Source: an uncultured Blautia sp.
GTDB taxonomy: Bacteria; Bacillota; Clostridia; Lachnospirales; Lachnospiraceae
DNA: 35,870 nt
NCBI GenBank assembly: GCA_934378195.1
Contig: CAKRPO010000020.1
Coordinates: forward strand, 1 to 35,870
Direction of reading: 5' to 3'
The stretch's first letter is position 1. Every line of letters starts with the position of its first letter. A program made the translations under genes and the position numbers. Below the pieces are notes generated by a model that saw only the letters and a program-made list of their open reading frames with translations, ran no database searches and had not been told where the DNA came from. Of the stretch, positions 17,754-27,272 are shown piece by piece.

Positions 17754-19595
17754 TTATTTAATTGTTATTTTTTTTGTATCAGTCAAATAATTAACAACAC
17801 CATCCCAGTTTTTAACTAATTTATCTGCCTTTCCTAATGTAGCTGACAAAACCATTGATTGGCCTGATTGAGTTCCGGGTCTCACTTTAAGTATAATTCC
17901 ATCGGTTTCCATATAATCTTTTTCTCCTACATGCTTCCAATCAATCCAACTTCCAGCATTATCATTTTTTATATATATTTTTTCTTCTTTTTTAATGTAA
18001 TTTCCATTATTATCTTCTTCTATGCCTGAAATAATTGCATTTACACCTAGTTGATATTGTTTTCCAATTTCAACTTCATCTGGTAAATCTACAATTTCTA
18101 TTCTTTTTATTATATTAATATATTTCTCAGTTTTTTTCGTCATTACCACTACATCAGAATTCCAGTCCTGGTATCTAACATATTCTGCACACAATACAAA
18201 TCCATCCGTCTCTGAATCAGCCCTTACCTTAACGCCATTCATGCCATTAGTTGTAGTATCTGTAATTCTAACTTTATCTTCATCAGCTCCTTTTATTGAC
18301 CATTTAATTTTTTCTTTTGTATTATAAAACTGCACACCATCAACCACTAAATTGAAATCTTGTCCATTAACTCCACATGTATATTCATGATCAAATACAA
18401 TCGTATCTGCATTATTTGCTGTACTAATTCTAATCGTCCCATCCGTTGGTGTCACTGTCGGTACTGGTGTACTTGTCGGCTCCGGCGTTGCAGTCGGCTC
18501 CGGCGTTGCGGTCGGCTCCGGGGTCACGGTCGGTTCCGGGGTCGTGGTCGGAGCAGGTGTCGTTTTCGCGTTAATCCTGATCGTCACTGGTGCGGATTCG
18601 ACCCATACGCCCTTATCTGTACGAGCACCAACTTTAACCGTGATCGTGCCGGATGCGGTATCTGTGATCGACAGTTTTCCATTGGTCGGATCTGCTGACG
18701 GGAAGCTTCCGTTCTTCGGATTCTGAACAACCGTCCATGTAACTGTTGTCGGATCAATGCTTCCATTTCCGGTCAGGTCATAGATCAGGCTATAGTCACT
18801 GCCCGCATCCAGGGATTCCGGTGCATTGATGATCGTAATGCCAACATCTGTCGTCTGTGCATCATCAAAAGAATCCGACGGTTTCTTTATCTTTACGGTA
18901 TTTCTGAGGCTGACGCTGTGAAGGGTCTGTATCTCCTTGCTTCCGTTCTGTGTACTGAGCTGGAAACGGACGATCTTGTCTGATTCCACCTTTGATACAT
19001 CGGCACGGAAATCAAGGATTCCTGTTGCCAGTACAGAGCGGTTCACTTTGGTCTGTGCATCTCTTACATTCTTTTCACCATCAGACACGGTCTCCTCTTC
19101 GTCATCCGCAGAAAGGGTCTGTATGGAATCCTCAGAGCTGCTGGTCGCCTTGTACTCTCTCTGACTGTAATAAATTGTCTCGTCATCTTTGTCCCAGTCC
19201 AGTACGTCGCAAATATACTGACTGGTTCCATCACCCTGTTTATATTCATTGCACACAATAAATGTCTTATCACTGGTGCTGTTTGCCGCACCGTCCTGTT
19301 TGATATCATTTTTGATCTCAGAACCAATGCTGCTGCCATTGCCGTTCGCATAGTACATGCTGCGGTTGACATCAATGATCAGTTCCTCGATCTGGTCAAA
19401 GGTCTCCTGTGTTTCCATCTGTACCTTCGCACTGCTGGAGGTGCTTCTGTATGTATTGGATCCTGTGGTGACAAAAGTCAGTACCACTCCCGAAAAGATT
19501 GCGATGATCGCCACTGTCACGATCAGTTCGATCAGTGTAAATCCTTTATTATATGCTTTTCTTTTCCCTTTTTTTATAAGATCTTTTGTCTTCAT
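17754..19595 (-). CDS. PilW/GspJ-like minor pilin with Ig-like C-terminal modules
   Basis: 613 residues. A prepilin signal ends in NKG followed by FTLIELIVTVAIIAIF, with Glu5 of the mature protein present. The hydrophobic helix is followed by a pilin-like head, an Ig-like segment (about 250-340), a TPEPT-type linker (about 345-385), and a second, Ig-like C-terminal part. AGGAG is 8 nt before the ATG at 19595; the longer frame to 19643 lacks a site. The DNA for the part after the linker is strikingly AT-rich compared with the first part. It would be cut by PilD and inserted at the pilus tip. The class (PilW/GspJ-like) rests on the helix and gene order. Confidence 0.8.
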   Translation of the reverse strand: MKTKDLIKKGKRKAYNKGFTLIELIVTVAIIAIFSGVVLTFVTTGSNTYRSTSSSAKVQMETQETFDQIEELIIDVNRSMYYANGNGSSIGSEIKNDIKQDGAANSTSDKTFIVCNEYKQGDGTSQYICDVLDWDKDDETIYYSQREYKATSSSEDSIQTLSADDEEETVSDGEKNVRDAQTKVNRSVLATGILDFRADVSKVESDKIVRFQLSTQNGSKEIQTLHSVSLRNTVKIKKPSDSFDDAQTTDVGITIINAPESLDAGSDYSLIYDLTGNGSIDPTTVTWTVVQNPKNGSFPSADPTNGKLSITDTASGTITVKVGARTDKGVWVESAPVTIRINAKTTPAPTTTPEPTVTPEPTATPEPTATPEPTSTPVPTVTPTDGTIRISTANNADTIVFDHEYTCGVNGQDFNLVVDGVQFYNTKEKIKWSIKGADEDKVRITDTTTNGMNGVKVRADSETDGFVLCAEYVRYQDWNSDVVVMTKKTEKYINIIKRIEIVDLPDEVEIGKQYQLGVNAIISGIEEDNNGNYIKKEEKIYIKNDNAGSWIDWKHVGEKDYMETDGIILKVRPGTQSGQSMVLSATLGKADKLVKNWDGVVNYLTDTKKITIK

Positions 19596-19627
19596 AGGAC
19601 CTTCTCCTCCAAAAAAGTGATTATATC

Positions 19628-20227
19628 TTAACCAAAATTCCATCTGGAAGTCATCGTATACTTTCCGGTTTCCTTGATCAGCTGCAGTGTCTTATAACGA
19701 CTTCCGCCTTTCACCGTGATCTGTGAACACCAGCTTCCGCTTCTCACCAGAGGGATATCTTTCCCTGCTTCCAGTGTTGCCAGGATTTCCGTCTGTGTCC
19801 AGACCTTATCCTGCAATGGCAGAAACGCTCCGGTCGCACGGTCATAAGTGATCACAATGCTGTCTCCCACTCCCAGAACCTGCTCACTTCCACCTTCTGT
19901 AGTGTATGAGATCTGCGTTCGTGCCGGTGCGATCTTTTCCGGCTGATCCTGCTGCACATTTGCTTTTACGCCAACTTTGCCGCGATCCAGATAGTAACTG
20001 ATGTAATAACCGTCTTCGCGTTTCTCCAGCTTCATTTCTCCGACCAGTCGGTTCATTGCCTCTGTTCTGGTCTTGTCCAGAGCTGCAGCGATCGAATTTG
20101 CCGCCCGGTTGACACGAAATCCCAGGATAGAATTCAGGGAAGGTATCGCAATACCAAGGAGGATAGCCATGATCGCGATCACGACGATCAGCTCGACCAG
20201 TGTAAATCCTCTGTTTTTGCTCTTCAT
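19628..20227 (-). CDS. GspH/FimT-like minor pilin
   Basis: 199 residues with a short basic leader, NRG cleavage site and mature N-terminus FTLVELIVVIAIMAILLGIAIPSL with Glu5. The following helix (VNRAANSIAAALDKTRTEAMNR) and beta-rich tail match GspH/FimT-type pseudopilins. AGGAGG is upstream of the ATG at 20227. It sits 31 bp after the GspK/PilX-like gene and 32 bp before the PilW-like gene. Probably part of the minor pilin complex that starts fibre assembly. Confidence 0.85.
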   Translation of the reverse strand: MKSKNRGFTLVELIVVIAIMAILLGIAIPSLNSILGFRVNRAANSIAAALDKTRTEAMNRLVGEMKLEKREDGYYISYYLDRGKVGVKANVQQDQPEKIAPARTQISYTTEGGSEQVLGVGDSIVITYDRATGAFLPLQDKVWTQTEILATLEAGKDIPLVRSGSWCSQITVKGGSRYKTLQLIKETGKYTMTSRWNFG

Positions 20228-20258
20228 GATTCTTCTGCCTCCTTTTTCCATCCTGTAA

Positions 20259-22739
20259 CTACTGTTTCTTCCAGTTCTGATATTCTACACAATCTGCAAC
20301 ACTGTATGTGGCAGAAAGACTTCCGGTACTTCCATTATCGGATGCCGTTGAATTGCCAAGTACATATTTGTCGCCTTCCCAGAAGAAATCTTCCGGTTTC
20401 ATGCTGTCTTCGTTATCTTCCAGAGAATTCATCTGTGCCTGGAACACTCTGGCAGCTTCCAGCGGTGAGGATTCCAGCTTCGCTCCGGCTTCCAGTGTGA
20501 TCGTACCTTTTGTCATAATGATTCCTTTGAACTCTACACCTGCTGCGATCGTAACGTCACCGGTACACACAACCAGTCTCAGCTTCTCAGCTGTCGTACT
20601 GTCGATCACAAGCGGTGTATTCTCTCCCGCTATCGTTGTCTGAGATGTCACATTGCCGTCTGCATCTTTTTCTGTAAATGTGCTGTTCTCGCCGTTATGG
20701 TACATGATCGCCTGCAGCCCGCCGTCTGCTTCGTCTGCTGTGAAGGTATATTTCCATCTATCTACCGAAGGATCATTCGCGTTCATTTTATCCTGAATAT
20801 ATTCTACCATTTTTTTCTCATTGACCAGGTTATCGTATACACTTCTGGAACTGTCTGTCTCATTATGCACATGTCCGTTGTCGTCTTCTTTGACAGCGGT
20901 ATTCAACAGATCTGCACTGGAGATCATCTTACGGTTCAGTGCAAACCAGCTGTTCTGATAGCCGACCTGCTCCTGAAATACCTTTTCATCTGTGCCATCA
21001 TCGGTTGCCTGCTGCAGATTTCCGGACTTTGTGGAGCCATCATAGGAAAGAGCATTTCCATTGGTCACATAGCGAAGATATGCATTGCTGTCCTTCAGGT
21101 CGATTCCTGTATCTGCACTGTTGAAATAAAACGACAGGTAACGGTCCATATTCTGTTTGACCGTTGGATTGTTCTGGTAATACATCTGCATAAATTCAGA
21201 TGCTTTCTGCTCATCTGTAAAGTTCAGATAGAAATAAACATGTCCGCCTGCTGCATTATCATTGTAAAAAACAGTCTGTACCGGCTCATTGAGATCGACA
21301 CCGATCTGACTTAAGGAAAGTCCTCCCCATGCCGCTACCGGAGTCGTACGGTCCACTGCGATCGTTCCGTTCTCTCCGACCGGAAACCAGTCCAGATAAT
21401 CATTATAGGTCATTGGATTTCCTTTATTTCCAAGCAGTTCTGACGGAACCAGATAGGCAAGCTGTGTTCCTTTTACGGTAATACTCTCACCGGTCACGAT
21501 ATCCTTCGTGTTGGAAGTATTCGATGTAGCTGTGATCTTGGAGCTTGCAATATAGTTTCTTCCTGCAAGCATTACTTTCTGCGCCTCCGAAAGATCCAGG
21601 GTTGTATTCTTACCGTTGATAACGATCGCACTGCTTAAGTCTGCACCGTTCATCTGCGCTGCCTCGTACTCGTCTTTCAGCCTACATTTATCATCTGTCG
21701 CGGAATCCACAGAACCATAGCCATAATAATTTCCAGCGATCCTGACATAATTATTTTTTCCGGAAAGTGTCAAGTCATCGGCAAAATACGTTGTTCCAAG
21801 CAGGCTGACATTCTGTACAGAATCCGCATTCAGACCTTTTGCCCAGAGATTCACACCGCTGCCACTTGTAAATGTCGAATTCAGACCGACACTGATCTCG
21901 CCTTTACATACGACTTTGTCGCCGGATTTCACATCAAGAACCGCTCCCTGCTCAATCCGGATACTGGTATCTGCCGGATCTGTTCCTGCATCCGGGAGCA
22001 GTCCCGCATAAATACTTCCTTTGATCGAGGACGGCTGTGTGGCATTCCCTTTGCAGACAATTCCCCTGTCTGCCACAACGATCATGTTCATAAGATCTGG
22101 CAGAGTCGATGGTGTCGGAAACTCTACTTCCGGTACCTTCAGAAAAATGTCTGTACAGATAACTGCTGCTCTTCCTTTTGGATCTACATAGATCACTTTG
22201 AGGTTTTTCAGAAGTACGCCATTGTCGTCGCTGTTCTTTCCACTGTTCTGAACTGCCTTCAGCTCAGCTGTCTTCCCCGCCGGTGTTGTGACGATCAGAG
22301 ATTCCTGCGCATCATCATATTCCAGATCTACATATTTTTTGAGATATGCCAGATCATATTCTTTGCTGTTTCCTGTCGTGCGAAGTCTGCTGACAAGCTC
22401 CTGGATATAGCGGTTTTCAAAATCTTTCTGTCTGATCTGATCCATGGAGGCATCACCGGAGCTGTTGTCTTTGTTATAATCTTCCAGGATCTGTGTGTAT
22501 GCCCTCGCCATGGCATTTCCCACATCCTCCTGAAGGCCTGTACGGATCTCCTCAAGAGCCCGCTCTGCTGTATAAAAGCTGTCTTTTCCTTTCAGGTCTG
22601 TAATCTTCATCTGAAAGTTTGACAATGCAATATATAGTACAAGCAATCCCAGGATTGCCACAAAAGACACCGCAATGATCACGGTAAAAAGTGAAAACCC
22701 CTGATTTCGCTTTTTCTTCACCTGTCTGATAGTTCTCAT
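20259..22739 (-). CDS. GspK/PilX-like large minor pilin lacking Glu5
   Basis: 826 residues. The leader KKRNQG is followed by FSLFTVIIAVSFVAILGLLVLYIALSN. The mature position 5 is Thr, not Glu, as in GspK-type pilins that cap the fibre tip. A coiled helix (RALEEIRTGLQED) leads into a long beta-rich region with repeated short Val/Gly/Lys strands (for example GIVCKGN, GSIYAGLLP, VVCKGEISV, VVCTGDVTI, GIIMTKGTI) that looks like a beta-helix or bactofilin-like fold. AGGAGG is 5 nt before the ATG at 22739. The size is far beyond normal pilins. I infer a tip-located display or binding domain. Confidence 0.8.
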   Translation of the reverse strand: MRTIRQVKKKRNQGFSLFTVIIAVSFVAILGLLVLYIALSNFQMKITDLKGKDSFYTAERALEEIRTGLQEDVGNAMARAYTQILEDYNKDNSSGDASMDQIRQKDFENRYIQELVSRLRTTGNSKEYDLAYLKKYVDLEYDDAQESLIVTTPAGKTAELKAVQNSGKNSDDNGVLLKNLKVIYVDPKGRAAVICTDIFLKVPEVEFPTPSTLPDLMNMIVVADRGIVCKGNATQPSSIKGSIYAGLLPDAGTDPADTSIRIEQGAVLDVKSGDKVVCKGEISVGLNSTFTSGSGVNLWAKGLNADSVQNVSLLGTTYFADDLTLSGKNNYVRIAGNYYGYGSVDSATDDKCRLKDEYEAAQMNGADLSSAIVINGKNTTLDLSEAQKVMLAGRNYIASSKITATSNTSNTKDIVTGESITVKGTQLAYLVPSELLGNKGNPMTYNDYLDWFPVGENGTIAVDRTTPVAAWGGLSLSQIGVDLNEPVQTVFYNDNAAGGHVYFYLNFTDEQKASEFMQMYYQNNPTVKQNMDRYLSFYFNSADTGIDLKDSNAYLRYVTNGNALSYDGSTKSGNLQQATDDGTDEKVFQEQVGYQNSWFALNRKMISSADLLNTAVKEDDNGHVHNETDSSRSVYDNLVNEKKMVEYIQDKMNANDPSVDRWKYTFTADEADGGLQAIMYHNGENSTFTEKDADGNVTSQTTIAGENTPLVIDSTTAEKLRLVVCTGDVTIAAGVEFKGIIMTKGTITLEAGAKLESSPLEAARVFQAQMNSLEDNEDSMKPEDFFWEGDKYVLGNSTASDNGSTGSLSATYSVADCVEYQNWKKQ

Positions 22740-22755
22740 CCTTTCCTCCTGGAAT

Positions 22756-24267
22756 TTAGTCTTCTTTTGCACCATCCAGTGTCACGATAAGGTCACTGTC
22801 CGGAAAATTCTTCTCTGCTGCGCCGGCCTTGTATACACTGACTTTCGCCGTGTAGATACGGTCTTCTGCTTCCCGGTCATCCAGGCTGTTGCAGTCAAGG
22901 ACTTTTTTTGCAGAGTTGTTTGTTACTTTTGCGCCTTTGCTGCCACTGTCATTGACCGCCTGATAGGTAAGCGACATCTGGCTGACCTTTGGGCGGTCCA
23001 ATACGGAATTCATATCGCTGATATTGTAATCCAGATTGGTACGAAGCTTTGTCACTGCCTTGTACAGGCCCGGATTGGTGTTCCAGTTTGTCTTATTTCT
23101 TGCAGCCGGATTTTCATTGATCGTCAGAGACATCCTGTATTGCGATTCCTGCGCAGAAGTCGGAACCTTCTTCTGTTCGTCCCGCTGTTTTGTCACATAA
23201 AAATTCACTTCATAGTTCGTTGTATTATCCAGAACAATACGATCCAACGGATTGACAGAATTTGTGGAATTGTAGTTCGGATAATAAAACAGGAAAATAT
23301 TTTCCATCTTTTCGCCTGTCTCAGAACTGTAGACAATCCCGCTGGATTCGATGATATTGTCAACAATATTCTTGTCCCGCAGCTGTTCTTCATAATGACT
23401 GTGGATCCAGTTCCATGGATCCAACTGACGGTCTGCATGGACTTTGACAGTTCCTCCGTTTTCCTCGATCCGTATCGTCAGAGTCCTGACAGAATGGTCG
23501 TAAATATCATCCAGCATTTCTGACGTATCTCCGGAAGCTGTGTCAAACCAGTTCACCATATTGTCACTGAGGCTTTTCTTATTCGGATACTGTTCTTCCG
23601 TCAAAAGTGCATTTGTCTTGCTGTCCATATCAGAGATATTCGGTGCCAGATAATCATTCTTGCCATTTCCGGTATTGGCTGCTGTCGTTTTTTCTTTGTA
23701 ACCGGAATCTACGCTTCCGTCAAATTCTACCAGTGCGTCATAAGACCCATGGTCTGCTTTTACGTTTGTCAGCTCAAAATAATATTTCGATGCATTGGCG
23801 CCCTTTTTTCTCGCATTGAATTTGTATGTCTTTCCATTGTCTGTCGAAATCACAGACGCAGTGACTTTGGATTCATCCACGCCATCTTTATATTTGCTGA
23901 CTGCACTGTAAACCGTTTCATTCTGGTTGTTGGTGGATTTCAATACCTCACGGATACCAAGGGAATTATTTTCAATGCGGTCTTTCTGTGTATTCAGAAA
24001 GCTGATCCTTGTATCTCCCGTAATACTGTCGATCGGATAATTGAATGCCAGAGATACCACTTCAAACTTCTTCGCCTTGATCTCTTCCATCAGGTTCTGC
24101 GCCATTGTCGTGGCTTCCATGTATTCATCCGATTTGCGGTTGATCCGCCCGGATGTCACAAAGCTCTGCAGCAGCACGATCGCCGCTATGGAAAAAATAC
24201 TGACTGCAATGATGACTTCCAGAAGAGTCATACCTGCATTCGCGTTCTTTCTTTTTCTGCCGTTCAT
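22756..24267 (-). CDS. GspI/PilV-like minor pilin
   Basis: 503 residues with leader NGRKRKNANAG and mature N-terminus MTLLEVIIAVSIFSIAAIVLLQSF, Glu5 present; Met at position 1 is typical of GspI/PilV. The helix continues as RINRKSDEYMEATTMAQNLMEEIKAKKF, the usual family pattern. The remaining roughly 430 residues are a large non-canonical head with no recognised domain. AGGAG lies 6 nt before the ATG at 24267. The gene follows the pilO-like gene by 97 bp and is 16 bp ahead of the GspK/PilX-like gene. Confidence 0.82.
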   Translation of the reverse strand: MNGRKRKNANAGMTLLEVIIAVSIFSIAAIVLLQSFVTSGRINRKSDEYMEATTMAQNLMEEIKAKKFEVVSLAFNYPIDSITGDTRISFLNTQKDRIENNSLGIREVLKSTNNQNETVYSAVSKYKDGVDESKVTASVISTDNGKTYKFNARKKGANASKYYFELTNVKADHGSYDALVEFDGSVDSGYKEKTTAANTGNGKNDYLAPNISDMDSKTNALLTEEQYPNKKSLSDNMVNWFDTASGDTSEMLDDIYDHSVRTLTIRIEENGGTVKVHADRQLDPWNWIHSHYEEQLRDKNIVDNIIESSGIVYSSETGEKMENIFLFYYPNYNSTNSVNPLDRIVLDNTTNYEVNFYVTKQRDEQKKVPTSAQESQYRMSLTINENPAARNKTNWNTNPGLYKAVTKLRTNLDYNISDMNSVLDRPKVSQMSLTYQAVNDSGSKGAKVTNNSAKKVLDCNSLDDREAEDRIYTAKVSVYKAGAAEKNFPDSDLIVTLDGAKED

Positions 24268-24364
24268 TGGCTGCTCCTTTCCCAAAATGGTTACGCAAAA
24301 TAACCAGCGATATATAGACAGATAGAGGGGCTTAAAATTCCCCTCTAACATACGTTCTTATTCT

Positions 24365-25294
24365 TTACTTACCCTGACCGTCTGCAGGTGCGGCCTCATT
24401 CTGGGTATCTGTTCCTTCCTGACTGTTGTCTGTCTGGCCGTCACTGCCCTCTGCGTTCTGGTCAGCAGCCTGTCCGTCTGCCGGCTGCGCCGGTGCTGCC
24501 TGCTCGATCGTACCAAAGATATTATCTGTTCCATATGTAACATCTCCAGCATCCGGCTCTGAATAACTGTTGCCTGTTCCTGTCATAGAGAACATATTCA
24601 CAATGATCGTGCCGGTCAGATTTCCTGTGGAGGTATCATAGGATGCATTCACGTTATCCAGTGTCATTCTTCCATTCTGATCTGCCAGATAAGTGCCTGC
24701 TTTTTTGAGCCCTGCATATGTTCCGTTAAACTGCATTGTCACCTGTGTACGATAAAGAACCGGTGTCTGGAAAGTATTGTTCTGATCTGCCACTGCTGCA
24801 TCGGATGCATTCTGCAGATCTTCTTCTGCCTGGCTGTCAGTTCCCTCAATTTCATCGATCTGCCGCTGCGTCTGTTCGTTTGCCTGCTCGGACATGGTCT
24901 GATCCGGTGCCTGTACCAGGTCTTCTTCGCTGCTTCCATCGATGGCAGCAATAAATTCTTTCTCGCCAAGTCCAACGCTTGTAATCTGGAATCCAAAGTC
25001 GTTTTCCATGTTGCGGGCAAGCACGATTCCATCTTCTGGTCTTATATCTGCCGGAAATTTCTTTGTATATTCGCTGATTTTTTCCTGAATAGAAGCCGTC
25101 TCACTGATATAGAAATCTTTGTTTGACGCCAGGTCGAGAAGCTCCTGCAGCCGTTCTTCCAACGGTCCGTTTGACGCTTCGATCTGACTTGCTATCTCCA
25201 TCTGCGGACGATATCCAAAGAACCATCCCACAAAGAATACCAAAATGCCGATAAACATCAGCAGTATTTTTTTGTCACGCATCGACAAATTCAT
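24365..25294 (-). CDS. pilO: PilO-like pilus assembly protein
   Basis: 309 residues. One N-terminal membrane helix (about 9-28, ILLMFIGILVFFVGWFFGY) is followed by a coiled segment (about 32-80, IEASNGPLEERLQELLDLAS) and a ferredoxin-like region, the layout of PilO. The middle (about 120-170) is Gln/Glu/Ala-rich, and the last 60 residues are low-complexity Gly/Ala/Gln/Asp. AGAGGAG is 9 nt before the ATG. It follows the PilM-PilN fusion by 17 bp, the expected partner, so the three would form the membrane platform. Sequence similarity to PilO is weak; order and topology carry the call. Confidence 0.75.
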   Translation of the reverse strand: MNLSMRDKKILLMFIGILVFFVGWFFGYRPQMEIASQIEASNGPLEERLQELLDLASNKDFYISETASIQEKISEYTKKFPADIRPEDGIVLARNMENDFGFQITSVGLGEKEFIAAIDGSSEEDLVQAPDQTMSEQANEQTQRQIDEIEGTDSQAEEDLQNASDAAVADQNNTFQTPVLYRTQVTMQFNGTYAGLKKAGTYLADQNGRMTLDNVNASYDTSTGNLTGTIIVNMFSMTGTGNSYSEPDAGDVTYGTDNIFGTIEQAAPAQPADGQAADQNAEGSDGQTDNSQEGTDTQNEAAPADGQGK

Positions 25295-25311
25295 GTCTGT
25301 CTGCTCCTCTC

Positions 25312-26931
25312 CTACTCTGCTGTATTATCCAATGGTGCCGGTTCTGCATATGTACAGATCACACTCATGGATACAGTACCGTCTTCCGCCTCGTCCAGTC
25401 CTGTCGTAGTAACTGTCGCAAGGCTTTCAAATGTACGAAGCTGCATCAGTGTATTCGCTGCAGCGGACTTACTCGAAACTCTCATGGAGAAGCTTACCTG
25501 CGTTCCGGTTGAGCTGAATGTTTCCACAGTAATATCTGACGGCATCTTCTGTTCCATTTCCTCCAGGAAAGTTTTAAGACCTTCATTCGGAGTATTGGTG
25601 TACTGATACATTCTCTGATAATTTTCGTAGTTCGCCTTCGCACTGGTGTATGTATTATAGATTTCTTCAATCGAGCTTTCTTCACTGATCCTCTGATTTA
25701 GATGATCCTGCATATGCTGCTGATAAAGGCGGTTTGCCACTCCGGCACCGGCAAGTGCCACACCTGCGATCACACCGACTGCGCAGACCAGAACAGCCCC
25801 ACTCAGAGAATCTTTATTCTCTTTCTTCTTGCGACTGTTTTTCTCCATCAAGTTCAGTCCGGAGCGCATCGCAGCAAATGCGGATGCATACAGGTAAAGA
25901 CCTTCTTCCTTCGGAAATTCCGGATGTGTGCAGTTCTTAAGTGCATAAACAACTTCTACCTGCTGACCAAGTTCGTTGGAAAGCATTCTTCTGACGCCCT
26001 TGATTCCTGCGCCAAGACCACAGATCTGGATAGAAGTAAAAACTGTCTCTGTATTTCTGGAAATATAGTAGTCCATGATTCGGGAAATATTTCCGACCAT
26101 GTAACGAAAACTTTCGGTAACCTCTGCTTTTGCATTCTCCAGTATTTCTTCCTGCGGATCCGTTCCGATATATCCGGTCCAGGTCAGCGTATCATGCACG
26201 CATCTTTCATCATAAAGAAGATCAATTGCCTCCGCCTGAGTCAGATCTTCTCCAAATACCGGGAAGGAGCGTACAGTCTCGATTGCACCGTCCACACCAT
26301 AGTTGACGGTTCTCTGCAGGGCAAGATCTCCGTTTTTAATAATACTGATACTGGTAGAATTGTACTCGATCTTAACCAGCATATGGACACCATCTGCAAA
26401 CGTATCCTTCACTGCGGAATAGACACTATCACCGGTATACCCGATTCCGGTCATGTTCAGACCGGCAACCTCAGCCACTTCGCTGAATGCGGCAGAAATT
26501 GATGTCGGAGCCGCATAAACCATCAGATGATACTGTTTCACGGTTCCTGTGCCTTCCTGCTCGCTTGTCTCAATATTAATGATCGTGTAGGAAATCACAT
26601 AATTCGAAATATCGATTGGGAAATAGTCAGTCGCATTTTCCTGAATGATGCTCTGGATCCGGTCCTTCTTTACAAAAGGAATGCGAACTTCCCTGCTGGC
26701 AATCCTGGAAGAACCCGCCACAAAAAACGCTTTCTTTGTTTTTATTCCATGAGCCGTCAGTTCCGTTTTCAGAAGATTTCCAAGGCTTTTTGTATCTCGT
26801 ATCTGTCCATCATCTACTGCGCCTAACGGAACAGGGATCACAAAGCAGCGAAAGATTCGCTGGCCGCGGCTGTCCACTTCAGCTACACGCAGCTGCGCTG
26901 TATCAATTTCTATGTTTAAGAATTTTGCCAT
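25312..26931 (-). CDS. pilM: PilM-PilN fusion protein
   Basis: 539 residues combining two normally separate proteins. Residues 1 to about 345 are an actin-like PilM (IEIDTAQLRVAEVD, a cytoplasmic ring that binds PilN). A single membrane helix at about 377-397 is followed by a PilN-like extracytoplasmic part (coiled segment 400-450, then a small alpha/beta domain to 539). In proteobacteria PilN carries its own N-terminal tail that docks to PilM; here the two are covalently joined. GGAGG lies before the ATG. It begins a second block of the locus after a 341-bp gap holding a MITE. A 5' promoter for this block was not recognised. Confidence 0.85.
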   Translation of the reverse strand: MAKFLNIEIDTAQLRVAEVDSRGQRIFRCFVIPVPLGAVDDGQIRDTKSLGNLLKTELTAHGIKTKKAFFVAGSSRIASREVRIPFVKKDRIQSIIQENATDYFPIDISNYVISYTIINIETSEQEGTGTVKQYHLMVYAAPTSISAAFSEVAEVAGLNMTGIGYTGDSVYSAVKDTFADGVHMLVKIEYNSTSISIIKNGDLALQRTVNYGVDGAIETVRSFPVFGEDLTQAEAIDLLYDERCVHDTLTWTGYIGTDPQEEILENAKAEVTESFRYMVGNISRIMDYYISRNTETVFTSIQICGLGAGIKGVRRMLSNELGQQVEVVYALKNCTHPEFPKEEGLYLYASAFAAMRSGLNLMEKNSRKKKENKDSLSGAVLVCAVGVIAGVALAGAGVANRLYQQHMQDHLNQRISEESSIEEIYNTYTSAKANYENYQRMYQYTNTPNEGLKTFLEEMEQKMPSDITVETFSSTGTQVSFSMRVSSKSAAANTLMQLRTFESLATVTTTGLDEAEDGTVSMSVICTYAEPAPLDNTAE

Positions 26932-27030
26932 TATCAGGTTTCCTCCATTTTGTCGGTTATTATCGGCACTCAGTTACAAAAATATGGTTTCTGTTTATGG
27001 AATGTTGCTGTCTGCTTCATTCGCAATGAT

Positions 27031-27189
27031 CACAGAATGTAACTGTTCAGTACCCTCACAGTTACGAGTCAAAATGCATTCCAAATCACCTTCGGTGATG
27101 GCATTTTGCCTTGTATGTCTCGGGATTTTGGCAAAAAACATGCCAAAACGCCTCGCGGGATACTACCTTCTGAATAGTTACCACAGAAT
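27031..27189. mobile_element. 143-bp MITE with 8-bp target duplication
   Basis: The element spans 27039-27181. Its ends GTAACTGTTCAG (27039-27050) and CTGAATAGTTAC (27170-27181) are inverted repeats with 11 of 12 matches. It is flanked exactly by CACAGAAT on both sides (27031-27038 and 27182-27189), an 8-bp target site duplication. Inside are hairpins at 27039-27065, 27071-27107 and 27126-27148, and no coding frame. GTAA ends with 8-bp duplications are characteristic of IS66-family elements, so trans-mobilisation by an IS66 transposase is likely. Confidence 0.85.
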
Positions 27190-27196
27190 ACATATT

Positions 27197-27262
27197 TTTA
27201 TAACTGAAAATCAGTTGAATCGTTCGCTGCTGTTCGCAACACCGATTCCTTTCAGTTATAAA
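27197..27262. repeat. Nested inverted repeat downstream of pilD
   Basis: A perfect 13-bp outer stem (27197-27209 with 27250-27262) encloses a 6-bp stem GAATCG/CGATTC (about 27217-27222 with 27243-27248). It lies 11 bp beyond the pilD stop. It may be an mRNA 3' structure; there is no U tract on the minus strand, so termination is uncertain. Confidence 0.5.
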
Positions 27263-27272
27263 TAATAAGCTG

